Source of the DNA: Hungatella hathewayi WAL-18680
GTDB lineage: Bacteria; Bacillota; Clostridia; Lachnospirales; Lachnospiraceae
Length of the DNA stretch: 34,224 nt
Assembly: GCF_000235505.1 (NCBI RefSeq)
Contig: NZ_JH379027.1
Span: 2,900,185-2,934,408 of the forward strand
Direction: 5' to 3'
Shown here: in pieces, positions 17,247 through 25,322 of the stretch
Layout of the letters: each line of letters begins with the position of its first letter
How positions within the stretch are numbered: the stretch's first letter is position 1
Made by a program: the position numbers and the translations under genes
Notes under the pieces: generated by a model
The model's database searches: none
What the model saw: only the letters and a program-made list of their open reading frames with translations
Told to the model about the DNA's origin: nothing

Positions 17247-18107
17247 CTAGTACTCGTTGTAAATATAGTGCATCAAATCAAAATCAAGATTATCGTGGGC
17301 CATGAACAGGGTTCCCTTTTCCTCCCCCGCCATAATCTGGTAGATGACGCCCACGTCCTCCCCGTTGGCAATCACCATGTCGGAGCCGCTGTCCGTGGCG
17401 ATTCTGGCCGCCGCCAGTTTGGCCGCCATGCCGCCGGTGCCCACGTCACTGCCGGAGGTCTCCTTGCCCATGGACAAAAATTCCGGCGTAATCTCCGGAA
17501 CCACGCTGATAAACCGGGCATCCTGGTTCTTTCTCGGGTCGTCGGTGTAGAGTCCGTCGATGTCCGACAACAGAATCAGCAAATCCGCCCCAATCAAGGC
17601 CGCCACGATGGCCGACAGCCGGTCGTTGTCGCCGAAGTTATCCACATAGGGAATCTCTGACGTGGAAACGGTGTCGTTTTCATTGACGATAGGGACGACT
17701 CCCAGCTTCAACAGCTCGTCAAAGGTGTTCTGGGCGTTGTAGCGGGAGGAATCATTGATCATGGTATCTTTTGTCATGAGAATCTGGGCCGCGTGCTGGT
17801 TGTACTCGGCAAACAGCTTTTGGTACACCATCATCAGCCTGGCCTGCCCGATGGCGGCAAATGCCTGCTTCTGGGCCAGACTCGTCGGCTTGGGGTGATG
17901 AAGCGCCTGTCGTCCGGCGGCAATCGCGCCTGAGGACACCAGGACCACGTCCTTTCCCTCCCCCTTCAAATCGCTGATAATCCGCACCAGCTTCTCAATC
18001 TTTTGCAGGTTGATATCACCCGAATGCGGGTGGGTCAGGGAAGATGAACCGATTTTTATGACAACTCTCTCTTTATCCTTCAGTTTCTGCCGTTCCAGGG
18101 TACCCAT
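17247..18107 (-). CDS. proB: Glutamate 5-kinase (no PUA domain)
   Basis: ProB phosphorylates glutamate to gamma-glutamyl phosphate, the committed and normally proline-inhibited step. The amino-acid-kinase fold is seen from VVIKIGSSSLTH through VLVSSGAIAAGR, NENDTVST and FGDNDRLSA to LLILSDIDGLYTDDP, followed by GTGGMAAKLAAA. The 286-residue protein ends soon after this domain, so the RNA-binding-like PUA domain found in E. coli ProB is absent, as in many Clostridia. The ATG follows GGAGG with five bases between. The leader from the promoter at 18142-18170 is only about 30 bases, so there is no room for a T-box riboswitch. Confidence 0.97.
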   Translation of the reverse strand: MGTLERQKLKDKERVVIKIGSSSLTHPHSGDINLQKIEKLVRIISDLKGEGKDVVLVSSGAIAAGRQALHHPKPTSLAQKQAFAAIGQARLMMVYQKLFAEYNQHAAQILMTKDTMINDSSRYNAQNTFDELLKLGVVPIVNENDTVSTSEIPYVDNFGDNDRLSAIVAALIGADLLILLSDIDGLYTDDPRKNQDARFISVVPEITPEFLSMGKETSGSDVGTGGMAAKLAAARIATDSGSDMVIANGEDVGVIYQIMAGEEKGTLFMAHDNLDFDLMHYIYNEY

Positions 18108-18141
18108 AGCTTCCTCCAGCCTTTTTCTCTTTATCTTTTCT

Positions 18142-18170
18142 ATCCTACACCATTTTTAAGTTTTCGTCAA
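18142..18170 (-). promoter_or_regulatory. Sigma-A-type promoter for the proB-led operon
   Basis: On the minus strand TTGACG (18170-18165) and TAGGAT (18147-18142) are separated by exactly 17 bases. The -35 box matches the consensus at five of six positions and the -10 box at four. The proB start codon lies about 34 bases downstream of the -10 box. It is the only convincing promoter before the closely spaced proB-to-ynbB genes. Confidence 0.72.
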
Positions 18171-18217
18171 TTTTATCGGGCGAATTTCCCACGCAGATTT
18201 TCCTGTTAAAATAACGT

Positions 18218-18255
18218 GAAAGAATCCCCAAAACTCTTTCAATTTTGAGGATTCT
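18218..18255 (-). terminator. Hairpin between the flavoprotein gene and proB; possible terminator
   Basis: AGAATCCTCAAAA and TTTTGGGGATTCT on the minus strand form a 13-pair stem (one G-U pair) at 18255-18221. Only a short mixed T stretch (TTCTTTC) follows, so termination would be modest. It would stop minus-strand transcripts reaching past the flavoprotein gene before the proB promoter. The region also contains a competing GAAAGA/TCTTTC pairing (18218-18223 with 18235-18240). Confidence 0.5.
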
Positions 18256-18298
18256 GATTAAAATGAAGGTATAAAAAAGGTACGGAAAGGAGCTTATC

Positions 18299-18442
18299 AT
18301 GCAAATTTTTTCACTTTTCATTTTTGCAGTCTATGCGGTGATTGGCGGTATCAGTACGCTCTATCTGCTGTTTAGCATGCCGGCAGTGATTCTCTGGAAA
18401 TGTTATCGGAAAATCAAGTTTCATACTGCTTTAACCAGCTAG
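18299..18442 (+). CDS. 47-residue membrane microprotein (unknown function)
   Basis: This is the only gene I support on the plus strand. The ATG at 18299 has a textbook AAGGAG site six bases upstream. The product reads MQIFSLFIFAVYAVIGGIST, then LYLLFSMPAVILW, and ends in a basic tail (KCYRKIKFHTALTS). It is one long or two short membrane helices with a positive C-terminal end, which predicts the tail stays in the cytoplasm. I do not recognise a family. It points toward the 3' end of the minus-strand flavoprotein gene, ending 28 bases before that gene's stop. A TATAAA at about 18270 might belong to its promoter, but no good -35 is evident. Small size keeps certainty moderate. Confidence 0.68.
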   Translation: MQIFSLFIFAVYAVIGGISTLYLLFSMPAVILWKCYRKIKFHTALTS

Positions 18443-18470
18443 TCTGAATTTTGACGACGGTGGTACTTGA

Positions 18471-20057
18471 TTACGGGTGATATCTTCCGGCGATTTCTTC
18501 CGCCACCTTGATGCCGTCCATGGCCGCTGAGGTGATGCCGCCTGCATAGCCGGCGCCTTCGCCACAGGGGAAGAGACCCTTTATCTCACTCTCAAAGTCG
18601 CTCCCCCGGTTGATTCTCACCGGGGAGGAGGTCCGGCTTTCGATTCCTGCCAGAATGCTGTCCGAGCGGTCGAAACCGCGGATGATGTGGCCGAAGCTGT
18701 CGATGCCTTCCAGGAGGGCTTCCGACATGTAGGCGGGAAGCATTTCTCTCAAATTGGCAAACTGATAGCGGCCCTTGAATTCCGGGTTGACCGCGCCAAA
18801 TTCTACGGATGGTTTTCCCATCTTGAAATCACCATACAACTGAACCGGGATATGTCCTTCTCCGTACCGGTAGGCCAGTTCCTCCAGCTTTCGCTGGTAG
18901 GCCACTCCGGCCAGCGGGGAATCGCTGCCGAAATCCTCCGGGGTTACGGTGACAATCAGGGCGCTGTTGGCATTTTCGCCGCCTCTGTCGTGGTTGCTCA
19001 TGCCATTGACGGCCAGCCGGCCGGGCTCGGAGGACGCATCCACCACATAGCCGCCGGGACACATGCAGAAGGAGTAGACGCCGCGGCCGGAGCTGGTCTG
19101 CTTTGTCAGCTTGTAGGACGCCGGACCTAAGATATCCGTATCGCCGGTTCCATACTGGGACTGGGTGATCATCTTCTGGGGATGCTGAATCCGCAGGCCG
19201 ATGGCAAAGGACTTCTGCTGCATGGGGACCTGGCGCTCTAAAAGCATCTCAAAGGTGTCCCGCGCGCTGTGGCCGATGGCGAGAATCAGGGCGTCCGTCT
19301 CCAGACGCTCCGTTCCATTGATGACAACGCCGGTGATGGTGCGGCCATCTGTCAGGATATCCGTCACCTGGCTCCCAAACCGCACCTGCCCGCCCAGGGC
19401 GATGATATGTTCCCGTATGTTCTTCACCACCTGGCTCAGCACATCGGTTCCGATATGGGGTTTTTGAAGATACAGAATAGCCGGGTCCGCACCGTGCTCC
19501 ACCAGAATCTCCAGCACCTTCTGATTCCGCTTCATCGGGTCTTTCACCAGCGTATTTAACTTCCCATCCGAAAATGTTCCGGCGCCGCCTTCCCCGAACT
19601 GGACATTGCAGTTCGTATCCAGCACACCGTGCTCCCAGAATTCAGCAACCTTCCTGACACGGACATCCACATCCATTCCACGTTCCAGCAGAATCGGGCG
19701 ATAGCCCGCCTCGGCAAGCATCAGACCGCAGAACAGACCGGCGGGGCCGCTTCCCACAATCACCGGCGGGTGGGCAAGCCGCTTTTCCCCGCCAGACGGG
19801 AACTGGTAAGGGCGCTCCTTCACCAGGGCGATATTCACATTTTTCGCTTTCCTGACCAGATTCTCTTCCTGGCCTGTCTCCACATCCACGGTGTAGATAA
19901 AGAGCAGTTCCTCCTTCTTCCTGGCATCCACGGACTGCTTCACGATATGTAGACTGCGGATGTCCTCCGGCCGGATGCGCAGCAGCTTGGCCGCCTTCCT
20001 GGTTAAGTCCTCCGGTTTATGATGAATGGATAATTTTAACTGGTTAATACGAATCAT
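18471..20057 (-). CDS. FAD-dependent oxidoreductase (COG2509-type NAD(FAD)-utilizing dehydrogenase)
   Basis: A 528-residue flavoprotein of unknown substrate. An N-terminal domain of about 90 residues (MIRINQLKLSIHHKPEDL and on) precedes the dinucleotide-binding motif VIVGSGPAGLFCGLMLAEAG (GxGPAG at about 102-107) and the acidic end LLERG of the second strand. An internal VQFGEGGAGTFSDGKL block and the C-terminal FAD motif LFPCGEGAGYAGGITSAAMDG are typical of this family of uncharacterised dehydrogenases. The ATG has AGAGG six bases upstream. It starts 28 bases after another flavoprotein gene, so the two are likely co-expressed; the families differ, so they are not recent duplicates. Confidence 0.9.
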   Translation of the reverse strand: MIRINQLKLSIHHKPEDLTRKAAKLLRIRPEDIRSLHIVKQSVDARKKEELLFIYTVDVETGQEENLVRKAKNVNIALVKERPYQFPSGGEKRLAHPPVIVGSGPAGLFCGLMLAEAGYRPILLERGMDVDVRVRKVAEFWEHGVLDTNCNVQFGEGGAGTFSDGKLNTLVKDPMKRNQKVLEILVEHGADPAILYLQKPHIGTDVLSQVVKNIREHIIALGGQVRFGSQVTDILTDGRTITGVVINGTERLETDALILAIGHSARDTFEMLLERQVPMQQKSFAIGLRIQHPQKMITQSQYGTGDTDILGPASYKLTKQTSSGRGVYSFCMCPGGYVVDASSEPGRLAVNGMSNHDRGGENANSALIVTVTPEDFGSDSPLAGVAYQRKLEELAYRYGEGHIPVQLYGDFKMGKPSVEFGAVNPEFKGRYQFANLREMLPAYMSEALLEGIDSFGHIIRGFDRSDSILAGIESRTSSPVRINRGSDFESEIKGLFPCGEGAGYAGGITSAAMDGIKVAEEIAGRYHP

Positions 20058-20075
20058 GATTTTCCTCTTCCTGTT

Positions 20076-20117
20076 TTTTTCTGTGTCACTCCCGGCTTTT
20101 TCTGTGACGCTCCCGGC
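20076..20117. repeat. Tandem 21-base repeat at the 3' end of the HI0933-family gene
   Basis: Two adjacent 21-base copies (20076-20096 and 20097-20117) differ at two positions, and a partial third copy (TTTTTC) follows. They encode the basic tail KSRERHR-KSRE; the two differences create the stop codon of the gene at 20086-20088. Confidence 0.75.
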
Positions 20118-21414
20118 TTTTTCCCTGCCTTTGGGGGCGGTGTGGCGTCATTTCCGGACCTTTCTCATACCGCTTTCGTCCTCCCGCCGCGTCCATTCCC
20201 GCCAGAGCACCGCTGGACCACGCCCACTGCAGATTGTAGCCGCCGCAGATGCCGTCCACATCCAGCAGTTCTCCCACCAGATACAGACCGGGAACCAGTC
20301 TGGACTCCAACGTGTCCGGCCAAACCTCCCTGGTGTCCACACCGCCACAGCATATCTGGGCATTCTCGTAAGGATTGGAGGCCGTCACAACCGTCTCATA
20401 TTCCTTGATCTGTTTCAGCAGCGCCGACCACCGCCGGTTATCCACATCAGCCATCCGCTCCCCCAGGGAAATGCCGGCCAGCTTCAAAAGGACGCCTGAC
20501 AGCTTTTTATTCAACAGTCCCGTCATCCACTCCTCCGCGGTCTTCTCCCCCATCCTTCGTCTCCGGGATTCCAGATAAGTTTTCGTTTCCTTCACAGTCT
20601 GCTGTGGCAGAAAATCAATCCGAACCGTCACCTTCCGCTTCTCAAATAATGCTTCATATAATGCGATCGCTGCATACCGGCTCAACTGAAATGTGGGGAT
20701 TCCGGAAATGCCGTAGTCCGTCAGCTGAAGTTCTCCCGTCTGGACGTCCGTCTCCTTCCCATTCACATACAGAGTCAGTCTGGCTTCCGTGCGGATGCCG
20801 GCCAGCTGCTTATAATGCTTCTCCTGACACCGCAGCTGTACCAGCGCAGGCAGCGGCGTTATCACCGTATGCCCCAGGCTCCTGGCCAGCTCATACCCGC
20901 TTCCATCCGAGCCGGTCCCAGGAGCCGCCTTGGAGCCCGTGGCCAGTATCAGACGTTCCCCGTCAAACACGCCGCAGGACGTCTTCACCGCAAAACCATG
21001 ACCGTTTTCCACCCGGATCTCCGACACTTGGCAGCCGCAGACCACCCGAATCCCTAACCGCTCCACCTCCATCCGCAGCACATCCAGCACCGAGGACGCC
21101 TGCTCCGAGTTGGGATAGATATATCCGTTTTTATTCTTAACCAATATCCCCAGTCCCTCAAAAAATTCCAGTGTATCTATCACCGGATACTTTTCAATCA
21201 CCCGGAACGGAAACTGCCTATTCCTGCTCCGGTAACACTCCTCTGACTGGTAAAGATTTGTCATATTACATTTTCCATTGCCGGTAGACAGAATTTTCTT
21301 TCCAACTCTGTCCGTATGCTCCAATATGGTGACGCTGGCGCCCGCCCTGGCGGCATGGATGGCCGCCATCATGCCGGACGCTCCGCCCCCGATGACAATG
21401 ACTGTTCGTTTCAT
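20086..21414 (-). CDS. NAD(P)/FAD-dependent oxidoreductase, HI0933 (YhiN/aminoacetone oxidase-like) family
   Basis: A flavoprotein of the HI0933 group, sometimes labelled BaiN or aminoacetone oxidase family; its reaction here is unknown. The product begins MKRTVIVIGGGASGMMAAIHAA, the GxGxxG FAD site, then LEHTDRVGKKILSTGNGKCNMTN, the family's most conserved block. ATGSKAAPGTGSDGSGYELA and, near the end, GELLDVDGICGGYNLQWAWSSG are also characteristic. I chose ATG at 21414, with GGGGAGG just upstream; the open frame to 21444 adds a non-conserved stretch. The 442-residue protein ends in a basic tail (RPQRQGKSRERHRKSRE) encoded by a tandem repeat, unusual for the family. The next gene upstream is 68 bases away. 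Confidence 0.92.
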   Translation of the reverse strand: MKRTVIVIGGGASGMMAAIHAARAGASVTILEHTDRVGKKILSTGNGKCNMTNLYQSEECYRSRNRQFPFRVIEKYPVIDTLEFFEGLGILVKNKNGYIYPNSEQASSVLDVLRMEVERLGIRVVCGCQVSEIRVENGHGFAVKTSCGVFDGERLILATGSKAAPGTGSDGSGYELARSLGHTVITPLPALVQLRCQEKHYKQLAGIRTEARLTLYVNGKETDVQTGELQLTDYGISGIPTFQLSRYAAIALYEALFEKRKVTVRIDFLPQQTVKETKTYLESRRRRMGEKTAEEWMTGLLNKKLSGVLLKLAGISLGERMADVDNRRWSALLKQIKEYETVVTASNPYENAQICCGGVDTREVWPDTLESRLVPGLYLVGELLDVDGICGGYNLQWAWSSGALAGMDAAGGRKRYEKGPEMTPHRPQRQGKSRERHRKSRE

Positions 21415-21482
21415 ATATCCTCCCCTGTCCACGTTGCGTGACATTTCATCGCCCCACGTCCCGGCAGACCTTCCTCTGGAAG

Positions 21483-21863
21483 TTAGCTGGTATAGGATTC
21501 CAGATAATTATAAATATCCATCATGGAAGTAAACCAGATTCCCTCCCTCAGCCTGTCCTGCTCCTTCTCCGGAAAATCCGTGATGGGAACGTGGGTGTAT
21601 AAACATATTGTACTCTTATCCTCGCAGAATACCAGAAGGAATCCTGTCTCTGACACCAGATAATATTTCTCCGTCTCTATGACCGGTTCCACCTTCTCCT
21701 GATTCATCACCTGGCGGTTCTCCGTCACGGTCTCCGTCTCGTAGGTGGTGTTGGGAATGGCAGGCTCTACCCGGATATTCTGTTTTGTCACCCAGTATCC
21801 TGCAAAGAAACAGGCAATGCTGGTCACGATAACCAATAATAAGCAGATACCATACTTTTTCAT
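21483..21863 (-). CDS. Membrane-anchored protein with BofC-like C-terminal region
   Basis: The 126-residue product has one N-terminal membrane segment (ICLLLVIVTSIACFFAGYWV) after MKKYG, a Thr/Glu/Val-rich stalk of about 40 residues, and a compact C-terminal domain from EKYYLVSETGFLLVFCEDKS to IYNYLESYTS. The pattern YYL-x-GF-LLVF, then TxxPITDFPEKEQDRLREGI, resembles the C-terminal part of BofC, a forespore protein that in Bacillus restrains sigma-K activation. This is a resemblance I recall, not a search result. The ATG has AAGGAGGG nine bases upstream. A gap of 99 bases separates it from the flippase, so it may have its own promoter, with GATACTATA at about 21893 as a weak -10-like sequence. 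Confidence 0.75.
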   Translation of the reverse strand: MKKYGICLLLVIVTSIACFFAGYWVTKQNIRVEPAIPNTTYETETVTENRQVMNQEKVEPVIETEKYYLVSETGFLLVFCEDKSTICLYTHVPITDFPEKEQDRLREGIWFTSMMDIYNYLESYTS

Positions 21864-21962
21864 GGGAATTATCCCTCCTTACAGGTATAGTATCTGCTTA
21901 TCTCCTGTTTTTAATCACAAATTCATTCCTGACCGCCAATCCACCACCAGGCAGCGCCCCGC

Positions 21963-23702
21963 TTACATCAGATGCAGCTTCCTGGCCGCCCCAATCAGCT
22001 TTGTGCCTCCCGGCATTCCTCTCATCTCATCCTCATCAACCCCGCGCAGCTTTACCAGCAGCACAAAGTACACCAGCACCGCCACCAGAATGGCCGGCAT
22101 CAGACATACGATAGTTCCTAACCGTCCCCGAAGCGCCGTGCCGGTGGCCCGGAAAATCAGCTGGTACACGCCGTAAGCCGCCGCTCCCATAATCCCGGAA
22201 GCCACCGTGGGAATCAAAAATGTTTTCAGCACCTCCTGACGGTACCGGAGGGCCCGTCCAATGGATAATCCATTCAAAATACACACAATCAATGCAAACA
22301 GAATATTGGCATAGACCACGCCGTAAATCCCGCTCTTCATTCCATATAAAAGTCCATATAATATCCCCACATGAATCACCAAAGCAATGGCTGAGTTCAT
22401 AATGGGAACTCTCATCCGGTTGATCCCCTGAAGCACCGCGTTGGTCACCGTCGACAGGGAGAAGAACACCACCGCCACAGAGCCAACCATGGTCATCTTC
22501 GTCAGCATCGCGCTGTTCACACCTGGGAACAGCAGGTTCGAAATCGGATAGGCCAGCACGGTCAGTCCCACCGCCGACGGGATGGAGATAATCATGGCAA
22601 ACCGGATGGCGCTGGCCACCCGCGACAATACCTGCTTCCGGTTTTTCTCCGCCACCGCCCGGGAAAGGCTTGGAATCAGGGAGGAGGACAGGGAGTTGGC
22701 AATCGCCACCGGAATATTAAACAGCAGGTGGTATTTTCCCCAGACGCCCCAGTCGGAGGCAATCCGCTCCCCCTGCTTCAAATCCGTCATCACGTTGCCG
22801 AAAATGCTGTTGTCCACCACCGTACTGATGTTGTAAATCATACTGCTCAGGATAATCGGCGCAATGGTGAGAAACAGCGCCCTGGAAATAGCCCCGTAGC
22901 TCTCCACATGCCCGCTTCGATCCCTCTTCGCCCGGCTCTTCATGGTAGGCCGGTACCCCATAGTCAGCAGCAGGAAAAACAGCAGGGCCGCCACAGCGCC
23001 GGCTCCGGTACCGATAGCGCCGCCCGCCGCGCCAAAGGCGTAGGCATACTGGTCCGACCCGTACACCAGATTGGACTTCACGCCGATATCAAAGAGAGCC
23101 ACCGCCGCCACAATACTGATGATAGCATTGACAATCTGCTCAAAGATCTGGGACACCGCCGTCGGTATCATGGTGGAATGCCCCTGGAAATAGCCTCTCA
23201 GCACTCCCAGATAAGCCATCACCCAGATGGTCGGCGCCAGCGCCCGCAGGGCATAGGCCGAGAACGGCATCTTAATCACAACCGTGGCAAAATAATCCGC
23301 CCCGAACCACAGCGCCGCAAAGCCCAGCGCACCGGCTATGGTGGCATAGAATAATGCCGCGTACAGGATGCGGACGGAATTGCGGAACTGGTTTTTCGCC
23401 AGCCTGGCGGAAACCATCTTGGACACCGCCACCGGCAGACTGTATGAGGACATGATTAACAAAATGGAGTAGATGGAGTAGGCCGCGTTGTAGTACCCGT
23501 TACCGTCATCCCCTATCTTGTTGGCAAGAGGAATCCGGTAGAGCATGCCAATCAGCCGGACAATAATGCCGGCCACCGCCAGGATACTTCCCTGGACAAT
23601 AAAGTTGGAGCCTTTTTTACTGCCGGCCGGTTTCCCGGGCGTCCCGGTTCTCTGCGGTTGTTCCGATTTCCTTCTGCTTCGTCTAACTGTTGTCTTTTCC
23701 AT
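21963..23702 (-). CDS. MOP-superfamily lipid/polysaccharide flippase (SpoVB/MurJ-like)
   Basis: A 579-residue polytopic membrane protein of the polysaccharide/lipid-II flippase group (PST, SpoVB or MurJ-like). A basic N-terminal tail (residues 1-33, rich in R and K) precedes about 14 hydrophobic helices. The start of the membrane domain, NFIVQGSILAVAGIIVRLIGMLYRIPLA, followed by GYYNAAYSIYSILLIMSSYSLPVAVSKMVSARLA, is typical of SpoVB/YtgP proteins. Substrate, lipid II or another undecaprenyl-linked glycan, cannot be told from sequence. Its ATG lies inside the DUF3048 gene, overlapping it by 20 bases, with CGGAG just upstream, so translation is likely coupled. Confidence 0.9.
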   Translation of the reverse strand: MEKTTVRRSRRKSEQPQRTGTPGKPAGSKKGSNFIVQGSILAVAGIIVRLIGMLYRIPLANKIGDDGNGYYNAAYSIYSILLIMSSYSLPVAVSKMVSARLAKNQFRNSVRILYAALFYATIAGALGFAALWFGADYFATVVIKMPFSAYALRALAPTIWVMAYLGVLRGYFQGHSTMIPTAVSQIFEQIVNAIISIVAAVALFDIGVKSNLVYGSDQYAYAFGAAGGAIGTGAGAVAALLFFLLLTMGYRPTMKSRAKRDRSGHVESYGAISRALFLTIAPIILSSMIYNISTVVDNSIFGNVMTDLKQGERIASDWGVWGKYHLLFNIPVAIANSLSSSLIPSLSRAVAEKNRKQVLSRVASAIRFAMIISIPSAVGLTVLAYPISNLLFPGVNSAMLTKMTMVGSVAVVFFSLSTVTNAVLQGINRMRVPIMNSAIALVIHVGILYGLLYGMKSGIYGVVYANILFALIVCILNGLSIGRALRYRQEVLKTFLIPTVASGIMGAAAYGVYQLIFRATGTALRGRLGTIVCLMPAILVAVLVYFVLLVKLRGVDEDEMRGMPGGTKLIGAARKLHLM

Positions 23703-24801
23703 ATATCTCCGTCTTTTTGAAATCGCTGGTAGGTATGATGCACACCCAGGTCTTGCCCTTGTTCAGCACGATTTCATTATTTTCTGTGTCATAGTAATGG
23801 GTGACGCCAAACTCCCCATCCTTCTTCCATGATACGGGGATGGCACGCCCATCGGTGATATAATACCCGTACTCGTCGGCGTGGACATTGATGTCCAGAT
23901 AATCCGTGGTGGCATAGTGGCCCACCGGACAGTACTGGAAGATAATATTTTTCACCGCAATCTGCCCCTCGTCCCCGCTGTGGGCGGCGCCGTACTGGTA
24001 ACGGTAATACAGCCTGTCCTCCTCATTGTAGGAAAAATAGGGCTGATTCATATTGTAGCCCGGATAGACCTTGTAGGCCTCCAGGGAATTTTCCCGCACA
24101 ATCTCCTCGTTTCCGGTGGCAAACAGATAATGTCCCCGGTAGGAATCCGCATAGTCGTCCCGGTACCCCAGCTTCTCAATGGATGCCCGCAGCCGGCTTC
24201 CGCTGGTGTAGGCGTTGTGGGGCGATTTCTTGTCCTTCGAGCGGTAATAGGCCGTGGTTCCGATGCCGTCCAGGCCGTTGATATTGTCTACATTGCTCAG
24301 ATATGGTTTGGCAAAGGTACTCTGTCCATAGTGGGCATACACCGCGTCAAATTCCCTTGCAAAGTATGTATAGTAAGTCCGGCAGCTTCTCACGGAGCCG
24401 ATCCGCTCCAAGTCGTCGTAATCCTCGATGATTGCCATAAACCGGTTCATCCCGCCCTCGGCAGGCGCCTCGTAGACTACACCGGCCCGGTTGATGCCGT
24501 ACTGAGGCCTGGCTTCCTTGTCGTTGCTCATCATCACGGCCACAGGGCGGCGGTTGGCCTTGGCCACGTCCACCATCTCCCCGGTTAAGTAGCTTCGTAT
24601 CTTCCCGTCCACCTCGATGCGCTCCACCGGTTCCTCCACCGTCTCTTCCTCTGTCTCGACGGCCGCCGTGGTGAGTTCCACCCTGGTTCCCTCCGGCAGT
24701 GTGGGCGCTTCCGGGACATCCACCTGCTGATACTTACTCTTGCATCCGCTTAAGGTAAGAACAGCAAGCAGAACTATAACTGCTGTCTTTCCCTTCCTCA
24801 T
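23683..24801 (-). CDS. DUF3048 (YerB-like) lipoprotein
   Basis: A 372-residue surface lipoprotein. The signal MRKGKTAVIVLLAVLTLSGC carries lipobox LSGC, with the lipidated Cys at residue 20. After an acidic Thr/Glu-rich linker comes the DUF3048 pair. The N-terminal part is VAVMMSNDKEARPQYGINRAGVVYE, then SVRSCRTYY and EFDAVYAHYGQS; the C-terminal part is PVSWKKDGEFGVTHYYDTEN with NEIVLNKGKTWVCII. The family includes B. subtilis YerB; the function is unknown, although the fold suggests cell-envelope ligand or glycan binding. The ATG overlaps the ybeY stop as ATGA, and its own end overlaps the flippase gene by 20 bases. Confidence 0.93.
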   Translation of the reverse strand: MRKGKTAVIVLLAVLTLSGCKSKYQQVDVPEAPTLPEGTRVELTTAAVETEEETVEEPVERIEVDGKIRSYLTGEMVDVAKANRRPVAVMMSNDKEARPQYGINRAGVVYEAPAEGGMNRFMAIIEDYDDLERIGSVRSCRTYYTYFAREFDAVYAHYGQSTFAKPYLSNVDNINGLDGIGTTAYYRSKDKKSPHNAYTSGSRLRASIEKLGYRDDYADSYRGHYLFATGNEEIVRENSLEAYKVYPGYNMNQPYFSYNEEDRLYYRYQYGAAHSGDEGQIAVKNIIFQYCPVGHYATTDYLDINVHADEYGYYITDGRAIPVSWKKDGEFGVTHYYDTENNEIVLNKGKTWVCIIPTSDFKKTEIYGKDNS

Positions 24802-25295
24802 CGCCGATACCCCCTGCGCTCCAGAATCTCATTCTGCTTCTGCTCCATCTCCAGCCGCTCTTCCTCCACCATGTGGTCGTAGCCGCACAGATGCAGCATG
24901 CTGTGAGCCACCAGAAATGCCAGTTCTCTGGACATGGAATGGCCGTACTTCTCCGCCTGCTCCTCCACTTTGTCCACGGATATCATGATATCCCCAAGCA
25001 TCAGTTCCCCTGTCTCCAGGTTAAAATAATCCTCCGCCGACTCCTCCACATGCTCGAAGTCCGAGGCAATCTCGTAATCTATCATGGGGAAGGACAGCAC
25101 GTCCGTGGCGGCGTCAATGTTTCTGGCCTCCAGATTCATCTGGCGGATTTCCTCATTGTCCGTCAGCACCACGTTGACCTCCGCCTCGTAGGGGCAGTTT
25201 TCGTAATCCAGGGCGTCCTCCACAATCTCCGTGATAATCTTCTCGTAAGGGATATCCAGTTTTTTTTCTGCTTCATAATCAATATTTATCGTCAT
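24798..25295 (-). CDS. ybeY: Endoribonuclease YbeY (rRNA maturation factor)
   Basis: YbeY is a metal-dependent single-strand endoribonuclease needed for 16S rRNA 3'-end maturation and ribosome quality control. The zinc motif HSMLHLCGYDH (H131, H135, H141) is intact, and the upstream TDVLSFPM and GELMLGDIMIS segments are family-specific. The 165-residue length is normal. The ATG has AAGGTGG four bases upstream. In Bacillus and many Clostridia pgpH lies between phoH and ybeY; here phoH ends only 27 bases before ybeY begins. It overlaps the following DUF3048 gene by four bases. Confidence 0.96.
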   Translation of the reverse strand: MTINIDYEAEKKLDIPYEKIITEIVEDALDYENCPYEAEVNVVLTDNEEIRQMNLEARNIDAATDVLSFPMIDYEIASDFEHVEESAEDYFNLETGELMLGDIMISVDKVEEQAEKYGHSMSRELAFLVAHSMLHLCGYDHMVEEERLEMEQKQNEILERRGYRR

Positions 25296-25322
25296 TTGTC
25301 CACCTTCCGCGTCCGTATTTCT

